A stretch of DNA of 64,000 bases from contig NZ_VSJJ01000001.1 of the NCBI RefSeq assembly GCF_008369405.1, forward strand, positions 432,523 to 496,522, read 5' to 3'. Each line of letters opens with the position of its first letter. The first letter of the stretch is position 1. Position numbers and translations under genes: made by a program. The notes under the pieces are model-generated. The model did not search any database. It was not told the DNA's origin and worked only from the letters and a program-made list of their open reading frames with translations. Positions 35,016-43,440 of this stretch are shown here, one piece after another. The DNA comes from Streptococcus cristatus (GTDB taxonomy: Bacteria; Bacillota; Bacilli; Lactobacillales; Streptococcaceae).

Positions 35016-35325
35016 GTTCAGGTCCTTTCTTTCCTGTAATTGTGCGTAGGGGAACCGTTAATTCAAAATGAAGACGGTATTTCAAATAATGTTCAAAATA
35101 TAAATCATTGGGTTTATAGACTCCAAATAGCATGAGGGGGATGGTAAAAGCAAACACAAAACCGTAAACAAACCAATCTCCAAATTGCCAGAAAAAGAGA
35201 TTCAAGCCCAAAACAATAATTGTGACAATAAAGGCTGGTAAAACAAAGATGATTTGTCTTGTGGTGAAACCTAACCAAGCCCTGTGTTGGTATTTTGAGA
35301 TGTCTTTAAAGACACGTGTATTCAT
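34966..35325 (-). CDS. PrgI-family membrane protein of the ICE transfer system
   Basis: 119 residues with two adjacent membrane segments (~24-45 and ~48-68) and a basic C-terminus, the PrgI/VirB3-like pattern. It is normally encoded directly before VirB4, as here. Its 3' end overlaps the VirB4 start by 50 bp. Confidence 0.85.
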   Translation of the reverse strand: MNTRVFKDISKYQHRAWLGFTTRQIIFVLPAFIVTIIVLGLNLFFWQFGDWFVYGFVFAFTIPLMLFGVYKPNDLYFEHYLKYRLHFELTVPLRTITGKKGPEHEKKIKYIKETKNFND

Positions 35326-35378
35326 GACTTTCCTTTCTAAAAAGGCTAAGAAGCAATCACTTCCTAGCCTTTATCTAA

Positions 35379-36233
35379 TTACATACCTAAGATTGAGCGA
35401 GCCGTACGTTGAGAACCAACGAGGGCAATAATCAGTAAGATAGCTTGTACCAAACTACCAAACATAATTGCAAGTGATTGCAAGACTCCTGCACCATTTG
35501 AAACAGCTATTTTCCCAGCAGATTCAAACAAAGGAACAAGAGAAACAATCAGAAAAATGAGAACCCCTTGTACCGCATAAACCATAATATTTTTTAAATA
35601 GCCAATACCAATAGACTTCCACTCATCACTTAAAAATGTTGGAATCGTAAGAGGGGCAAATGGAATCATAAGGTAGAGTTGAATAAATCGAATAGATACC
35701 AAAAGATTAACCATGGCTGCACTTACTATCCGAACTAGCCAAATGAGGAGGGCGAAAAAGCCCACAATCATCCGGCCAATAAATCCTGAACCTTTTAATC
35801 CAGAGATTGTATCATACTTTGCCCCACCGTGAGCCACAATCGAAGCTACTTGTTCAATGGCATGACTCGCAATCCCGATGATGGCTTCTACAATCACGGT
35901 TGTATTGGTAATTACAACTGCGACCATGATATAACTAATCAACATCGGCGCTAATGCTTCAAAGGTCATCGCACCTCCTGAGTTAGCAATTTTCTTTGCC
36001 ATCTTCGAAAATTCTAAGATGAGAACAACTGATAAAATCGCAACTCCAAGAGGCTGCATGACACTTTTAGTAATACTAGACATATAAGTCCAAACTGTTG
36101 GATTGTAGCTAGATAGGGATTTAATCAGATCTACCGTAGATTGTAAATCTACATTAAATCCTTCAAATAAATTTTCAGCTGATATTTTTTCAGATGCAAG
36201 GTAAACAAAGGGTGAGACTAAACTAAGATTCAT
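35379..36233 (-). CDS. VirB6/TrbL-like polytopic channel protein of the ICE
   Basis: 284 residues with about six membrane segments, giving a hydrophobic profile throughout. An extracytoplasmic N-terminus (residues 1-60) contains KISAENLFEGFNVDL. Context between the pilin-like gene and PrgI fits the VirB6-like inner channel component of streptococcal ICEs. A 16-bp gap separates it from the upstream gene. Confidence 0.85.
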   Translation of the reverse strand: MNLSLVSPFVYLASEKISAENLFEGFNVDLQSTVDLIKSLSSYNPTVWTYMSSITKSVMQPLGVAILSVVLILEFSKMAKKIANSGGAMTFEALAPMLISYIMVAVVITNTTVIVEAIIGIASHAIEQVASIVAHGGAKYDTISGLKGSGFIGRMIVGFFALLIWLVRIVSAAMVNLLVSIRFIQLYLMIPFAPLTIPTFLSDEWKSIGIGYLKNIMVYAVQGVLIFLIVSLVPLFESAGKIAVSNGAGVLQSLAIMFGSLVQAILLIIALVGSQRTARSILGM

Positions 36234-36249
36234 GTCATTGTTTATTCTC

Positions 36250-36492
36250 CTAAATTGAAATTTGAGTTACAAAGGCTCCAGCAGCCCCGACCATAACACC
36301 ACCGACAATTTCAAGAATGGCATTCCGAACACCTGGTCCACCATCTTTAATATTGGTTGCAAGATTGACAATCCCAACAACAACGAGAAAGGCACCAACC
36401 GCAATCAATCCCTTCTGTAACAAAGACATAGCTTGTGCAAACATAGCACTTGCGTCTACTCCATAAACAAAACCTTTAAAATGCGTAATCAT
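36250..36492 (-). CDS. Small two-pass membrane protein, VirB2/pilin-like position
   Basis: 80 residues with two hydrophobic segments (~28-48 and ~60-78). Gly/Ala-rich helices and gene position (between VirD4 and VirB6) match the small conserved membrane protein of ICESa2603-type transfer operons. The VirB2-like role is inference. Confidence 0.8.
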   Translation of the reverse strand: MITHFKGFVYGVDASAMFAQAMSLLQKGLIAVGAFLVVVGIVNLATNIKDGGPGVRNAILEIVGGVMVGAAGAFVTQISI

Positions 36493-36512
36493 CTATTTCC
36501 TCTTTTCTATTT

Positions 36513-38393
36513 TTATTTTAAACTAGATTCAAAAGTCAAATCACGAATTCTAAGGCCTTCAAGATGATTTTCCTGACTTTGATTCAAAGGATTGATCTGA
36601 TAGTTCCACCACCGTTCATCGGTTTCTTGATTGGCTAGGTACTTCCAGTTTGGATGCTTAGTTGAATTGTACTTTTTGCTTTTAAAGACAGGCATATTGG
36701 CAATTCGAACCAAGCATTCATGCCGTTTCATATTTCCGACTTCATCGGGTGTCATTAAATCACGAGCAATCTTTTGATGAGAAAGGGATCCTGAACCTGT
36801 CTGGCCAAAGGAACGACTAGTATTTCGAACATCAATGGTTTGTTTACCGAGTAAGCCACTCATAAATTTAAAGGTATCTTCATCATTACCACCTAAGTAG
36901 ACTAAGCTATCACAGTTCCCAAGAATGGTTTTCCAAGCTTCTTTTTCTTTATAGAGCCCTTGAAGTTGGGCAATATTTTGTAGAATAGGAACGAGACTCA
37001 TATTTCGAGAACGGACTGTTGAGGTTTGTTCAGCAAAATCTGGAATTTCTCCGATATTTGCGAATTCATCTAAATAGACTCTCACATGAAGAGGCAATTG
37101 ACCCTTAAAATCAATATCTGCTTGTCTTGTTAAGGTTTGAAATACAGTTGAAAAAAAGAGGGCTGAAAGAAAGCGAAAGGTACTATCGTTATCTGGGATA
37201 ACTAAGTAAACCATTGATTTTTCCTGGCCCCATGTCTTCATATCAAGTGTATCTTTTTTGGTCAAATCCATGACACTCTGAATATTGAAGAGGGCAAATT
37301 TAGCAGTGGTTACAGCTATAACAGAATCCAGAGTCTTATCCTTATAATTTTGAAAATCTGCCCAATTTCGCATGGTAAAATTTTCAGTCCCATACTTTTT
37401 AGCATAATTTTCAAATAGAATTTCTAAGACACTTTTTTCTTGGTTTTCACCCTTGGATAAGTGTTTAATGAGTTTTGAGATTTCAGCAAAACTTGGATAA
37501 CGTCCTCGTTTTTTTCGTTCTTCCACTTCTTTTTTTTGACGTTTCAACAAGTTTTGATATTCTTTTTGACTCAAACGACTCTCTTCAATGAGCTGTTCTC
37601 TTGTTTTAGGTGGATTATAGAAATCGACCAAGTAAGAGGCTAAAGCTCGAACCAAAGTCATAGAAGCTTCATCCCAAAATGGGTCACTACGGGAGCCAGA
37701 ACCTTTGGTGTTATTGAAATAAACCGTCAGCATGCGATTCAAATCATTTTCTGTCTCTATATAGCGAAAAGGATTGAAGCCATCTGAGTTCTTCATATTG
37801 ACTAAATCTAGCACCTTTACTTGGTAGCCATGTTCTAAAAAGAGTTTGCCTGTTTTTTCGGCCAAGTGATCTTTAGGATCCACTACAATATTAGAACTAT
37901 TCATTTGAATCAGATTGGGTTTCACAAAGCGAAATGTCTTCCCACTTCCTGAACCTCCGATCACCGCAATATTCTTATTTCTATCATATTGAGGTGGTTT
38001 TTTATCTAATAATGTCAAACGAACATCTTGTGCTAAAATCGTATCATGAGAAAATTCCTTACCGTAAAAGAGCTTCTTTTCTTTTAGAGTTCCAAAACGG
38101 GCGCTCCCGTATTCTACCCCTTCTCGGTATTGTTTTTTACCAGTCTCTAGATAGAGATAAACTAGTAACATCATCACAAAGCCTAGTAGAAAAAAAGCAC
38201 TTGATTTTCCAGTAAAGGAAACATTCCATGGCGACTGAAGAACTTCATCTTGACCTTCCATCAGAAGATGAGTCCATTTATCTAAGGTATTTCCAGTATA
38301 GGAATCATACAAAAGCGTCAAACGATGAAAAAGATAGCCTAGGATGATACCTAACAGTGAGAATAGTAGGCATTTCTTTCCACTGTACATCAT
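36513..38393 (-). CDS. VirD4/TraG-type coupling protein of the ICE
   Basis: 626 residues. Two N-terminal membrane segments (~8-25 and ~65-85) are followed by a TraG/VirD4 ATPase domain with Walker A GGSGSGKTF near residue 147-155 and Walker B VYLDEFANI near 425. It recruits the relaxase-DNA complex to the channel. The start ATGA overlaps the upstream gene. Confidence 0.95.
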   Translation of the reverse strand: MMYSGKKCLLFSLLGIILGYLFHRLTLLYDSYTGNTLDKWTHLLMEGQDEVLQSPWNVSFTGKSSAFFLLGFVMMLLVYLYLETGKKQYREGVEYGSARFGTLKEKKLFYGKEFSHDTILAQDVRLTLLDKKPPQYDRNKNIAVIGGSGSGKTFRFVKPNLIQMNSSNIVVDPKDHLAEKTGKLFLEHGYQVKVLDLVNMKNSDGFNPFRYIETENDLNRMLTVYFNNTKGSGSRSDPFWDEASMTLVRALASYLVDFYNPPKTREQLIEESRLSQKEYQNLLKRQKKEVEERKKRGRYPSFAEISKLIKHLSKGENQEKSVLEILFENYAKKYGTENFTMRNWADFQNYKDKTLDSVIAVTTAKFALFNIQSVMDLTKKDTLDMKTWGQEKSMVYLVIPDNDSTFRFLSALFFSTVFQTLTRQADIDFKGQLPLHVRVYLDEFANIGEIPDFAEQTSTVRSRNMSLVPILQNIAQLQGLYKEKEAWKTILGNCDSLVYLGGNDEDTFKFMSGLLGKQTIDVRNTSRSFGQTGSGSLSHQKIARDLMTPDEVGNMKRHECLVRIANMPVFKSKKYNSTKHPNWKYLANQETDERWWNYQINPLNQSQENHLEGLRIRDLTFESSLK

Positions 38394-38878
38394 CTCACCA
38401 TCTCTTTCTGTTTGACGGCCCCTTCTTGTCTAAAGGTTATTTGGGATTTAGCTTCATCAATAGCATCATCTAATGACTTATCCATGGTAAAATCAGCTAA
38501 TTTCTCAGGATCATTAACCATTTTTTCTAACAGATGGTCTAAATGATTGTCTAGAATCGAACGGTCTTTCGTGTAGAAATGCAGAGAATCCCCTTGCCAA
38601 GCGATGGCTAAAGGAATCTCTTCTTTTTCTAAAAAAGCTTTAAATTTCTCTATATCAATTGGTTTGTCTAAAAAATCTTTCTTCAGATTAATTGTATCAA
38701 TCGAATAAGGAGATTGTAGCAATTCTTCTAATTTCTGCACCCCTACCTTATAGGCAGAATCCTGTGCTAAAGCCTGACGTCTAGACCATTCTAGAATCTT
38801 TAAAAGACTTTTTACAGTAAATAAAAGACTACGCTCAGCATATTGAACTGCCATTCGTTCCTGTTGTTCAGAGGACAT
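38390..38878 (-). CDS. Hypothetical protein in the ICE transfer operon
   Basis: 162 residues, soluble and Lys/Glu/Asp-rich, with no recognisable motif. It overlaps the upstream gene by 11 bp and VirD4 by 4 bp, so it belongs to the conjugation operon. Possibly a DUF3801-like member of the VirD4-adjacent family; I am not certain. Confidence 0.75.
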   Translation of the reverse strand: MSSEQQERMAVQYAERSLLFTVKSLLKILEWSRRQALAQDSAYKVGVQKLEELLQSPYSIDTINLKKDFLDKPIDIEKFKAFLEKEEIPLAIAWQGDSLHFYTKDRSILDNHLDHLLEKMVNDPEKLADFTMDKSLDDAIDEAKSQITFRQEGAVKQKEMVR

Positions 38879-39167
38879 CTGATGCCTCCTTCTTCACAAA
38901 TAGCAGCTTTCCTTCTTTATAACGATAAGCTATCAATTTCTGACGTTGCTTAATCGACTTAACAACCTGCAGTAGATCTCTCGAATAAGGTTCTCGAAGA
39001 GTAACTTCTACTGCTTTCCCATCAAAGATACCAACACGTTTAAATTCAATGTAGTCTTTTTTGAGATGTCCTAAGCCCATACCAAAGGGAAGGTGATGAA
39101 TCAATTGGATGGTACAACCACCTTTATTTCCCATTTGTTTCAAATCATACAAGTTTACTACCTTCAT
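38868..39167 (-). CDS. First gene of the ICE conjugation operon, unknown function
   Basis: 99 residues, basic and soluble (MKVVNLYDLKQMGNKGG...). It follows a 180-base structured leader that begins with a boxA-like motif. As the promoter-proximal gene it is a candidate regulator or antitermination partner, but nothing in the sequence proves that. The start has an AAGGAGT site. Confidence 0.75.
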   Translation of the reverse strand: MKVVNLYDLKQMGNKGGCTIQLIHHLPFGMGLGHLKKDYIEFKRVGIFDGKAVEVTLREPYSRDLLQVVKSIKQRQKLIAYRYKEGKLLFVKKEASDVL

Positions 39168-39179
39168 GATTAACTCCTT

Positions 39180-39326
39180 TATCTAGTTTGTCGCATCGTT
39201 TAAGTCTGGTAACGATAAACTCCGTGTCTGTTAGAAAATTCTCACACACGTCTTGTGCCAGTTGCCCTTCACAGGGAAATACTCTCAGTCCCTACTTACA
39301 CAGGCACGCTAATCAAGACGGAGTGG
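39180..39326 (-). ncRNA. Structured leader RNA of the ICE conjugation operon
   Basis: Gene-free. An outer stem pairs actccgtgtct near 39211-39221 with agacggagt near 39316-39324. Inside are tgtgcc near 39256 with ggcacg near 39303, and a ccct-tcac-aggg hairpin near 39269-39280. The layout suggests a multibranched fold. I do not recognise an Rfam class. Confidence 0.5.
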
Positions 39327-39345
39327 ATTCAATTTTCAAAGAACA
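39327..39345 (-). promoter_or_regulatory. boxA-like motif at the 5' end of the conjugation transcript
   Basis: Minus strand TGTTCTTTGAAAATTGAAT, nearly the same as the motif in Tn916 (10777-10799) and close to Gram-positive rRNA boxA. It lies about 10 bp downstream of the -10 at 39355. Confidence 0.55.
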
Positions 39346-39354
39346 GGTAGCTTT

Positions 39355-39360
39355 ATTATA
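39355..39360 (-). promoter_or_regulatory. -10 box of the conjugation operon promoter
   Basis: A perfect minus-strand TATAAT just upstream of the boxA-like motif. There is no clear -35, so the promoter may need an activator. Confidence 0.5.
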
Positions 39361-39414
39361 GATAAGAGTAGTTGAAATTTTTATCACATTTTTGATATTG
39401 TTGGAATAAAAAAA

Positions 39415-39442
39415 GCAACTCACTGCTTTACGAATGAGTTAC
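39415..39442 (-). terminator. Terminator of the AbiE operon
   Basis: Arms gcaactca/tgagttac with a 12-nt loop, followed on the minus strand by a run of seven T. It lies just after the abiEii stop and insulates the conjugation promoter. Confidence 0.7.
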
Positions 39443-39449
39443 TTTTTCA

Positions 39450-40286
39450 CTAAAATATTTGTTGCATAATTTCCCTAATAACCTGAACAGAGTTATCAAA
39501 TGAGATATCTTTAGCATACTTAAATTGGCGTTGATAACGAATCCATAGCTCTTTCTGATAATCAGAAATTTCAATTCCTCTCACTTGTTCTTCCCAATTA
39601 TAAATAGTATCTTTACTTTTACGTTTTTCTGCCGTATTCTCAAGTGCATTTTTTAATACTTCGAGATTAATCTCTTCTTTTCTAAGTTTATACAAGGTGA
39701 AAAGATCATATCGATCACGTGGGCGTGTCGAAGCTAATCCCCTACTAATGATCGTTTCTAACTTTTCAGCAAGTACAGTCTCTAGATTATATGTCCATAT
39801 CTTGATGCTTTCATTAGTAAAGATAGAAGTCATTGAATAAGTAATTTCTCTTGGTGTGATTTTATCACCAGTAGTAATATCAATAAAAACAACCTCTTTT
39901 AATGTATCAAAAGTTGCATTTAATTTTAATGAAAATCCTCCATATTCATCATCTTGGCGAATAGGTTCTAGCTTATCTACTGAAAATGAAAATCCATCAG
40001 TTTTAGAACAAAGAATCTCTTCAAAGATATGAATCAAATTTTCTTTGCTCATTTCGGTTCCCTTCAGAGTGACATCTAAATCCATTGTGGTTCGCTTATC
40101 TAGTCCAATCATTTGACCTATTAGATACCCTCCTTTTACAATGAAGGAATCTCTATAAGAACTAGTAGAAATCAGCTTTAATACTTGCTCAATTAAATAA
40201 TGTTGTTGTACTTGTTGAGCTGGAATTCCCTTATCTTTTGAAATGTTTTTGATTTTTGCTTTAAAGCTATTCGCATTTGAAAACAT
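39450..40286 (-). CDS. abiEii: AbiEii-type nucleotidyltransferase toxin
   Basis: 278 residues, DUF1814/AbiEii family. The NTase signature is visible: KGGYLIGQ then TTMDLDVTLKG (residues ~47-75), with the two catalytic Asp in DLD. It is the toxin of a type IV toxin-antitoxin pair that also gives abortive phage infection; characterised homologues nucleotidylate tRNA. It abuts abiEi, sharing base 40286. Confidence 0.9.
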   Translation of the reverse strand: MFSNANSFKAKIKNISKDKGIPAQQVQQHYLIEQVLKLISTSSYRDSFIVKGGYLIGQMIGLDKRTTMDLDVTLKGTEMSKENLIHIFEEILCSKTDGFSFSVDKLEPIRQDDEYGGFSLKLNATFDTLKEVVFIDITTGDKITPREITYSMTSIFTNESIKIWTYNLETVLAEKLETIISRGLASTRPRDRYDLFTLYKLRKEEINLEVLKNALENTAEKRKSKDTIYNWEEQVRGIEISDYQKELWIRYQRQFKYAKDISFDNSVQVIREIMQQIF

Positions 40287-40876
40287 TAAGATAGTACCTC
40301 CGTATAAGATTGTAACTTATCAGTTACTTTAAATAGCTGGGCATAATAAAATAATTTGTGTAAATGAATTTTATTTTGTTGAAAATATTTTTTAAACGCT
40401 GGTGCAATAATTTGAAGATCCACCTGATGAACTGGTCTTAGACATTCAACCAAAACTCGTTCAACTTCATAAACTTTAATAAATTGACCAGGAAGGCGCT
40501 CTATTTCAATAATTCCTTCACTATAGTGAGAGCGTAAAATAATAGGACATATATCTGCTTCCTTAATATTTTTGGTATTCGTACCATAAGGAAAACTCAT
40601 CGTCATGTTAAAAGGGATAGTCAAAGATAAACCATGTAACCAAAGTGCTGTCTCCAAAGAAAAGATTCCCTTTGGAAATCGATACTGAAGGACAAACCAC
40701 TCATCTAAATAAATATCAGGTAAGCGATATAACCCTTTTTCTTCAGCAACGATTTTTCCTTCTGCAACCATTTTTAATAAGGTTTTGTAGTGTAAATTTT
40801 CATCTATTACTTGTTTAAAAGTTAAAAAACCATACTGATTGAAAGAGTTCATCAGTTTCTCTCTTTTATCAACCAT
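40286..40876 (-). CDS. abiEi: AbiEi-type antitoxin/autorepressor
   Basis: 196 residues from ATG at 40876 (AAAGGAGA site); an upstream ATG at 40930 lies in the operator. It has an N-terminal winged HTH (FLTFKQVIDENLHYKTLLKMV) and an AbiEi C-terminal domain. It represses its own operon by binding the inverted repeat upstream and neutralises the AbiEii effect. Confidence 0.9.
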   Translation of the reverse strand: MVDKREKLMNSFNQYGFLTFKQVIDENLHYKTLLKMVAEGKIVAEEKGLYRLPDIYLDEWFVLQYRFPKGIFSLETALWLHGLSLTIPFNMTMSFPYGTNTKNIKEADICPIILRSHYSEGIIEIERLPGQFIKVYEVERVLVECLRPVHQVDLQIIAPAFKKYFQQNKIHLHKLFYYAQLFKVTDKLQSYTEVLS

Positions 40877-40893
40877 ATCATTCTCCTTTCTTA

Positions 40894-40938
40894 GAAATAA
40901 AATACTAACATCTACTATATATGTTAGCATTTTATTTC
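40894..40938. promoter_or_regulatory. Large inverted-repeat operator of the AbiE operon
   Basis: 18-bp arms with one mismatch around a 9-bp spacer, immediately upstream of abiEi. A minus-strand -10-like TATAGT lies within the centre. This matches negative autoregulation by AbiEi binding to inverted repeats. Confidence 0.75.
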
Positions 40939-41002
40939 TTTGAAATCAATTTATTTAGTTTTTTTATTTCAAAATTAATCCATACGTAAGACAGACCAGC
41001 TA

Positions 41003-41230
41003 TTATAAAGAAGAAGTAATCCGATATTCTCTAGATAATCCTAATAGATGAGGAATGGAGGAGTTTGGGACTGATAGAATAATTTCAGGACAGTTCTCCA
41101 TATCTGTCTGATAAATATATTTGTACTGAGAAACATTTTTCTCAATAGTATTGGCCAAGCAATCCATCTTAACATTGAGAATATCAATCTGTCCATCAAA
41201 AGTCTTTAGCCATTCCAAAGTATAAGTCAT
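41003..41230 (-). CDS. Hypothetical 75-residue protein
   Basis: 75 residues from ATG at 41230 with a TTAGGAG site. The C-terminal part (IPHLLGLSREY) recalls the conserved HLLGL motif of PBECR-type barnase-like domains, but the protein is too short to be a whole enzyme. It may be a truncated copy or an immunity-like protein. It lies between the AbiE pair and the ABC operon. Confidence 0.6.
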   Translation of the reverse strand: MTYTLEWLKTFDGQIDILNVKMDCLANTIEKNVSQYKYIYQTDMENCPEIILSVPNSSIPHLLGLSREYRITSSL

Positions 41231-41310
41231 TTGAATTTTCTCCTAAAAAAGAGAGAATCAAGTTGATTCCCTCTCTATGTTAGTTTTTACTTATTTTTCC
41301 TATAGGAAAG

Positions 41311-42495
41311 CTAGGATCTATTAAAAAATTCTTTTTTCTGTGAACTTCCCCATCTTTCAATAAGTAGAATCCCCACTAACAAAAGGATAATCAGGCAAGG
41401 AAGTAAGACCATCCCCATGCTCCAATTCAGATTGACATTATCAATTTGTTTAGGTAATCTTCCAGACAAAATCTCCACTGAACGCAGGTAAGTAAAGGGA
41501 ATCAGATGGGCAATACTCTGAAGAGGCTGAATCGTTTGGATACCAAACAACAAGCCAACTATCCCAATTAAGGAAATAAAGAGGACAGGCATTTTTTGCT
41601 TGAAAAAGTAAGCAATCAAGTAAACGACTTCCACAATAACGATAAAAGCCAAGAAAGTTAAGAGCAAGCTAGGAAATAACACATCTTGTATTTTTCCAAT
41701 ACTTACCTCTTGATTCGTTAAGCTATAGAACGGGTAGGGATAATCTAACTGTCCAAAACCACTTATCAGACTTCCCACTAGAAAAGAAAAACCACAGATT
41801 CCGATAAATAGCACGGTTACATAGCTCACCCCAACTCCAAGAGAGGACATGGCAAATGTCACTTTTGAAAAAGGATATAACTGAGCTGTATCGAGATTAT
41901 TTTGATATCTTTCTGCAAACAGTTGTGTTAGCATAAAAATAATGCCAATCACAAACAAGCTTGGGATGATAGCCTCTAAAATCCAGACAATCTGATCAAT
42001 CCCGTGAGTCGGATATTCTAAATTGTGGGCTTTTATGTTCAAGGGATACAGGGCTTGGTAAATCTTCCGTTGGCGGTCAATTGCCATTTTTAATTCAGAG
42101 TTAGAAGTCGGTTCATTTGACATAACTTCATAATTCTTCTCTTCATCTTGCCACTGCAAATAATAGGCTTCTTTCCATCGTCCTTCTTTTAGTAAAGTCA
42201 GAATTTCTTTCTTTTGCGTTAAAAGATTTTTTTGCGATTCTAAATTTTCTTTAACAACCTGGTATTCCTCCGAGCTGGTGTCAGAGATTTGGGAGAGTTT
42301 CACTTCATTTTCATTGATGATTCTCTCATGTTTTACAAGACGGGTTTCCAACTCGCTCTCCAAGCTGTGTGAGTTTGCAGTCTGACTATTTAAATAAAAG
42401 GTAACACCGAGTACAGATGCAAATAAAGCTAAGATAATCCAGTTTAAGCGACTTTTGAAAACTTTCTTTAACAAAAATAGGCTAATATCTTTCAT
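41311..42495 (-). CDS. ABC-2 type transporter permease
   Basis: 394 residues. The first membrane segment is near residues 16-32, followed by a ~130-residue extracytoplasmic region rich in Glu/Lys (probably coiled coil), then five more membrane segments. The start ATGA overlaps the ATPase stop. Together they form an exporter or immunity pump of the bacteriocin/lantibiotic type. Confidence 0.85.
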   Translation of the reverse strand: MKDISLFLLKKVFKSRLNWIILALFASVLGVTFYLNSQTANSHSLESELETRLVKHERIINENEVKLSQISDTSSEEYQVVKENLESQKNLLTQKKEILTLLKEGRWKEAYYLQWQDEEKNYEVMSNEPTSNSELKMAIDRQRKIYQALYPLNIKAHNLEYPTHGIDQIVWILEAIIPSLFVIGIIFMLTQLFAERYQNNLDTAQLYPFSKVTFAMSSLGVGVSYVTVLFIGICGFSFLVGSLISGFGQLDYPYPFYSLTNQEVSIGKIQDVLFPSLLLTFLAFIVIVEVVYLIAYFFKQKMPVLFISLIGIVGLLFGIQTIQPLQSIAHLIPFTYLRSVEILSGRLPKQIDNVNLNWSMGMVLLPCLIILLLVGILLIERWGSSQKKEFFNRS

Positions 42496-43085
42496 AACGG
42501 AACCTCTTCTATCTGCCCCTGACGAATGGTTACGATGCTATCGCAAATCTCCACTAACTCCTCTTTGTAGTGGGAACTCAAAAGAACCAGCTGCTCTTGT
42601 CTATCGATTTGTGCCAGCCTATCAAAAAACTTCTGTCGATAATACTCATCTAAGCCATTTGTTATCTCATCCATGAGCCAGCATTTCGCCTGACTGAGGA
42701 AATACATAGCAATCACCAAGCGTTGCTTCATCCCTAAGGAATACTTGCGGATGGGAAGGTTGATATAGTCAGACATTTCCCAATAGGCGATTTCGTCCCC
42801 CAAGTTTAGGTCTGACTTCCAGATGTTTTTTATGAGACGAAGGTAGTCCATCCCACTTAGGTTTCCATCCAGCCATTCAACGCTCTCATAATAAAACAAA
42901 GAAGGAGGGGCTGCGAAATTTCCACTACTTATAGGAATTAAATTGCTAATGGCACGGAACAGTGTCGTCTTTCCAGAGCCATTGATAGCAAGAAGACCAT
43001 AAATCCTACCCTTTTTAAAGGTGAAATCCGCATCTTGCAAGATGACTTGTCGCGTTTTTAAGGTCACATGAGTAAGTTGCAACAT
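42492..43085 (-). CDS. ABC transporter ATPase, bacteriocin/immunity type
   Basis: 197 residues from ATG at 43085 (AAGGAGGG site), short for the family. Walker A is INGSGKTT near 34-41; the signature is degenerate, YSLGMKQRL; Walker B is CWLMDEITNGLD. An open frame continues upstream to 43211 but without ribosome-site support. It sits 28 bp after the Tyr-rich peptide frame and under the same promoter. Confidence 0.88.
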   Translation of the reverse strand: MLQLTHVTLKTRQVILQDADFTFKKGRIYGLLAINGSGKTTLFRAISNLIPISSGNFAAPPSLFYYESVEWLDGNLSGMDYLRLIKNIWKSDLNLGDEIAYWEMSDYINLPIRKYSLGMKQRLVIAMYFLSQAKCWLMDEITNGLDEYYRQKFFDRLAQIDRQEQLVLLSSHYKEELVEICDSIVTIRQGQIEEVPL

Positions 43086-43112
43086 ATCTAGCCCTCCTTT
43101 TGGGATTAATAG

Positions 43113-43362
43113 CCTCCGCTGTAGTAGTTTAGTACTCATAAAGATCGTAATTCCAGCCAGAACCAACTTTATACTCAGAATAGCTATAATAACGAGACCA
43201 TGACAGAACATTAATATAGCTATATCTGTGGTAATTCATACTAGACCTATAGTAGGTGTTACAATCATACCGATAACTTTTAGTGTCTATCACAACAGAT
43301 ACACTGGATTGAAAAGACCAATTGATAATAAACTACTAATATAACAACTTTTGCTAATTTTT
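43113..43362 (-). pseudogene. Decayed gene for a secreted Tyr-rich peptide upstream of the ABC pair
   Basis: ATG at about 43362 begins MK; after a one-base shift the sequence reads KLAKVVILVV, and after another LLSIGLFNPVY, which looks like a signal peptide. A third frame then runs for ~55 codons to a stop at 43113 with an unusual Tyr/Ser-rich composition (e.g. SWSRYYSYSEYKVGSG), ending in NYDLYEY. ATG at 43236 would give 37 residues of it, with a weak ribosome site. I read this as a bacteriocin-like precursor broken by small indels. Family unknown. Confidence 0.45.
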
Positions 43363-43394
43363 CATGGTTTTCACTTCACTAATATATTTACTTT

Positions 43395-43408
43395 AGAAAG
43401 CGCTTTAA
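43395..43408. promoter_or_regulatory. cre-like site at the peptide/ABC promoter
   Basis: agaaagcgctttaa, close to the CcpA operator consensus, immediately downstream of and touching the -10. This suggests carbon catabolite control. Confidence 0.4.
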
Positions 43409-43436
43409 TTATACCATTTTTTTATTTGTTATACAA
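43408..43436 (-). promoter_or_regulatory. Promoter of the peptide/ABC operon
   Basis: Minus strand -35 TTGTAT (43431-43436), 17-bp spacer, -10 TATAAT (43408-43413). Well-formed sigma-70 type. Confidence 0.7.
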
Positions 43437-43440
43437 TAGT

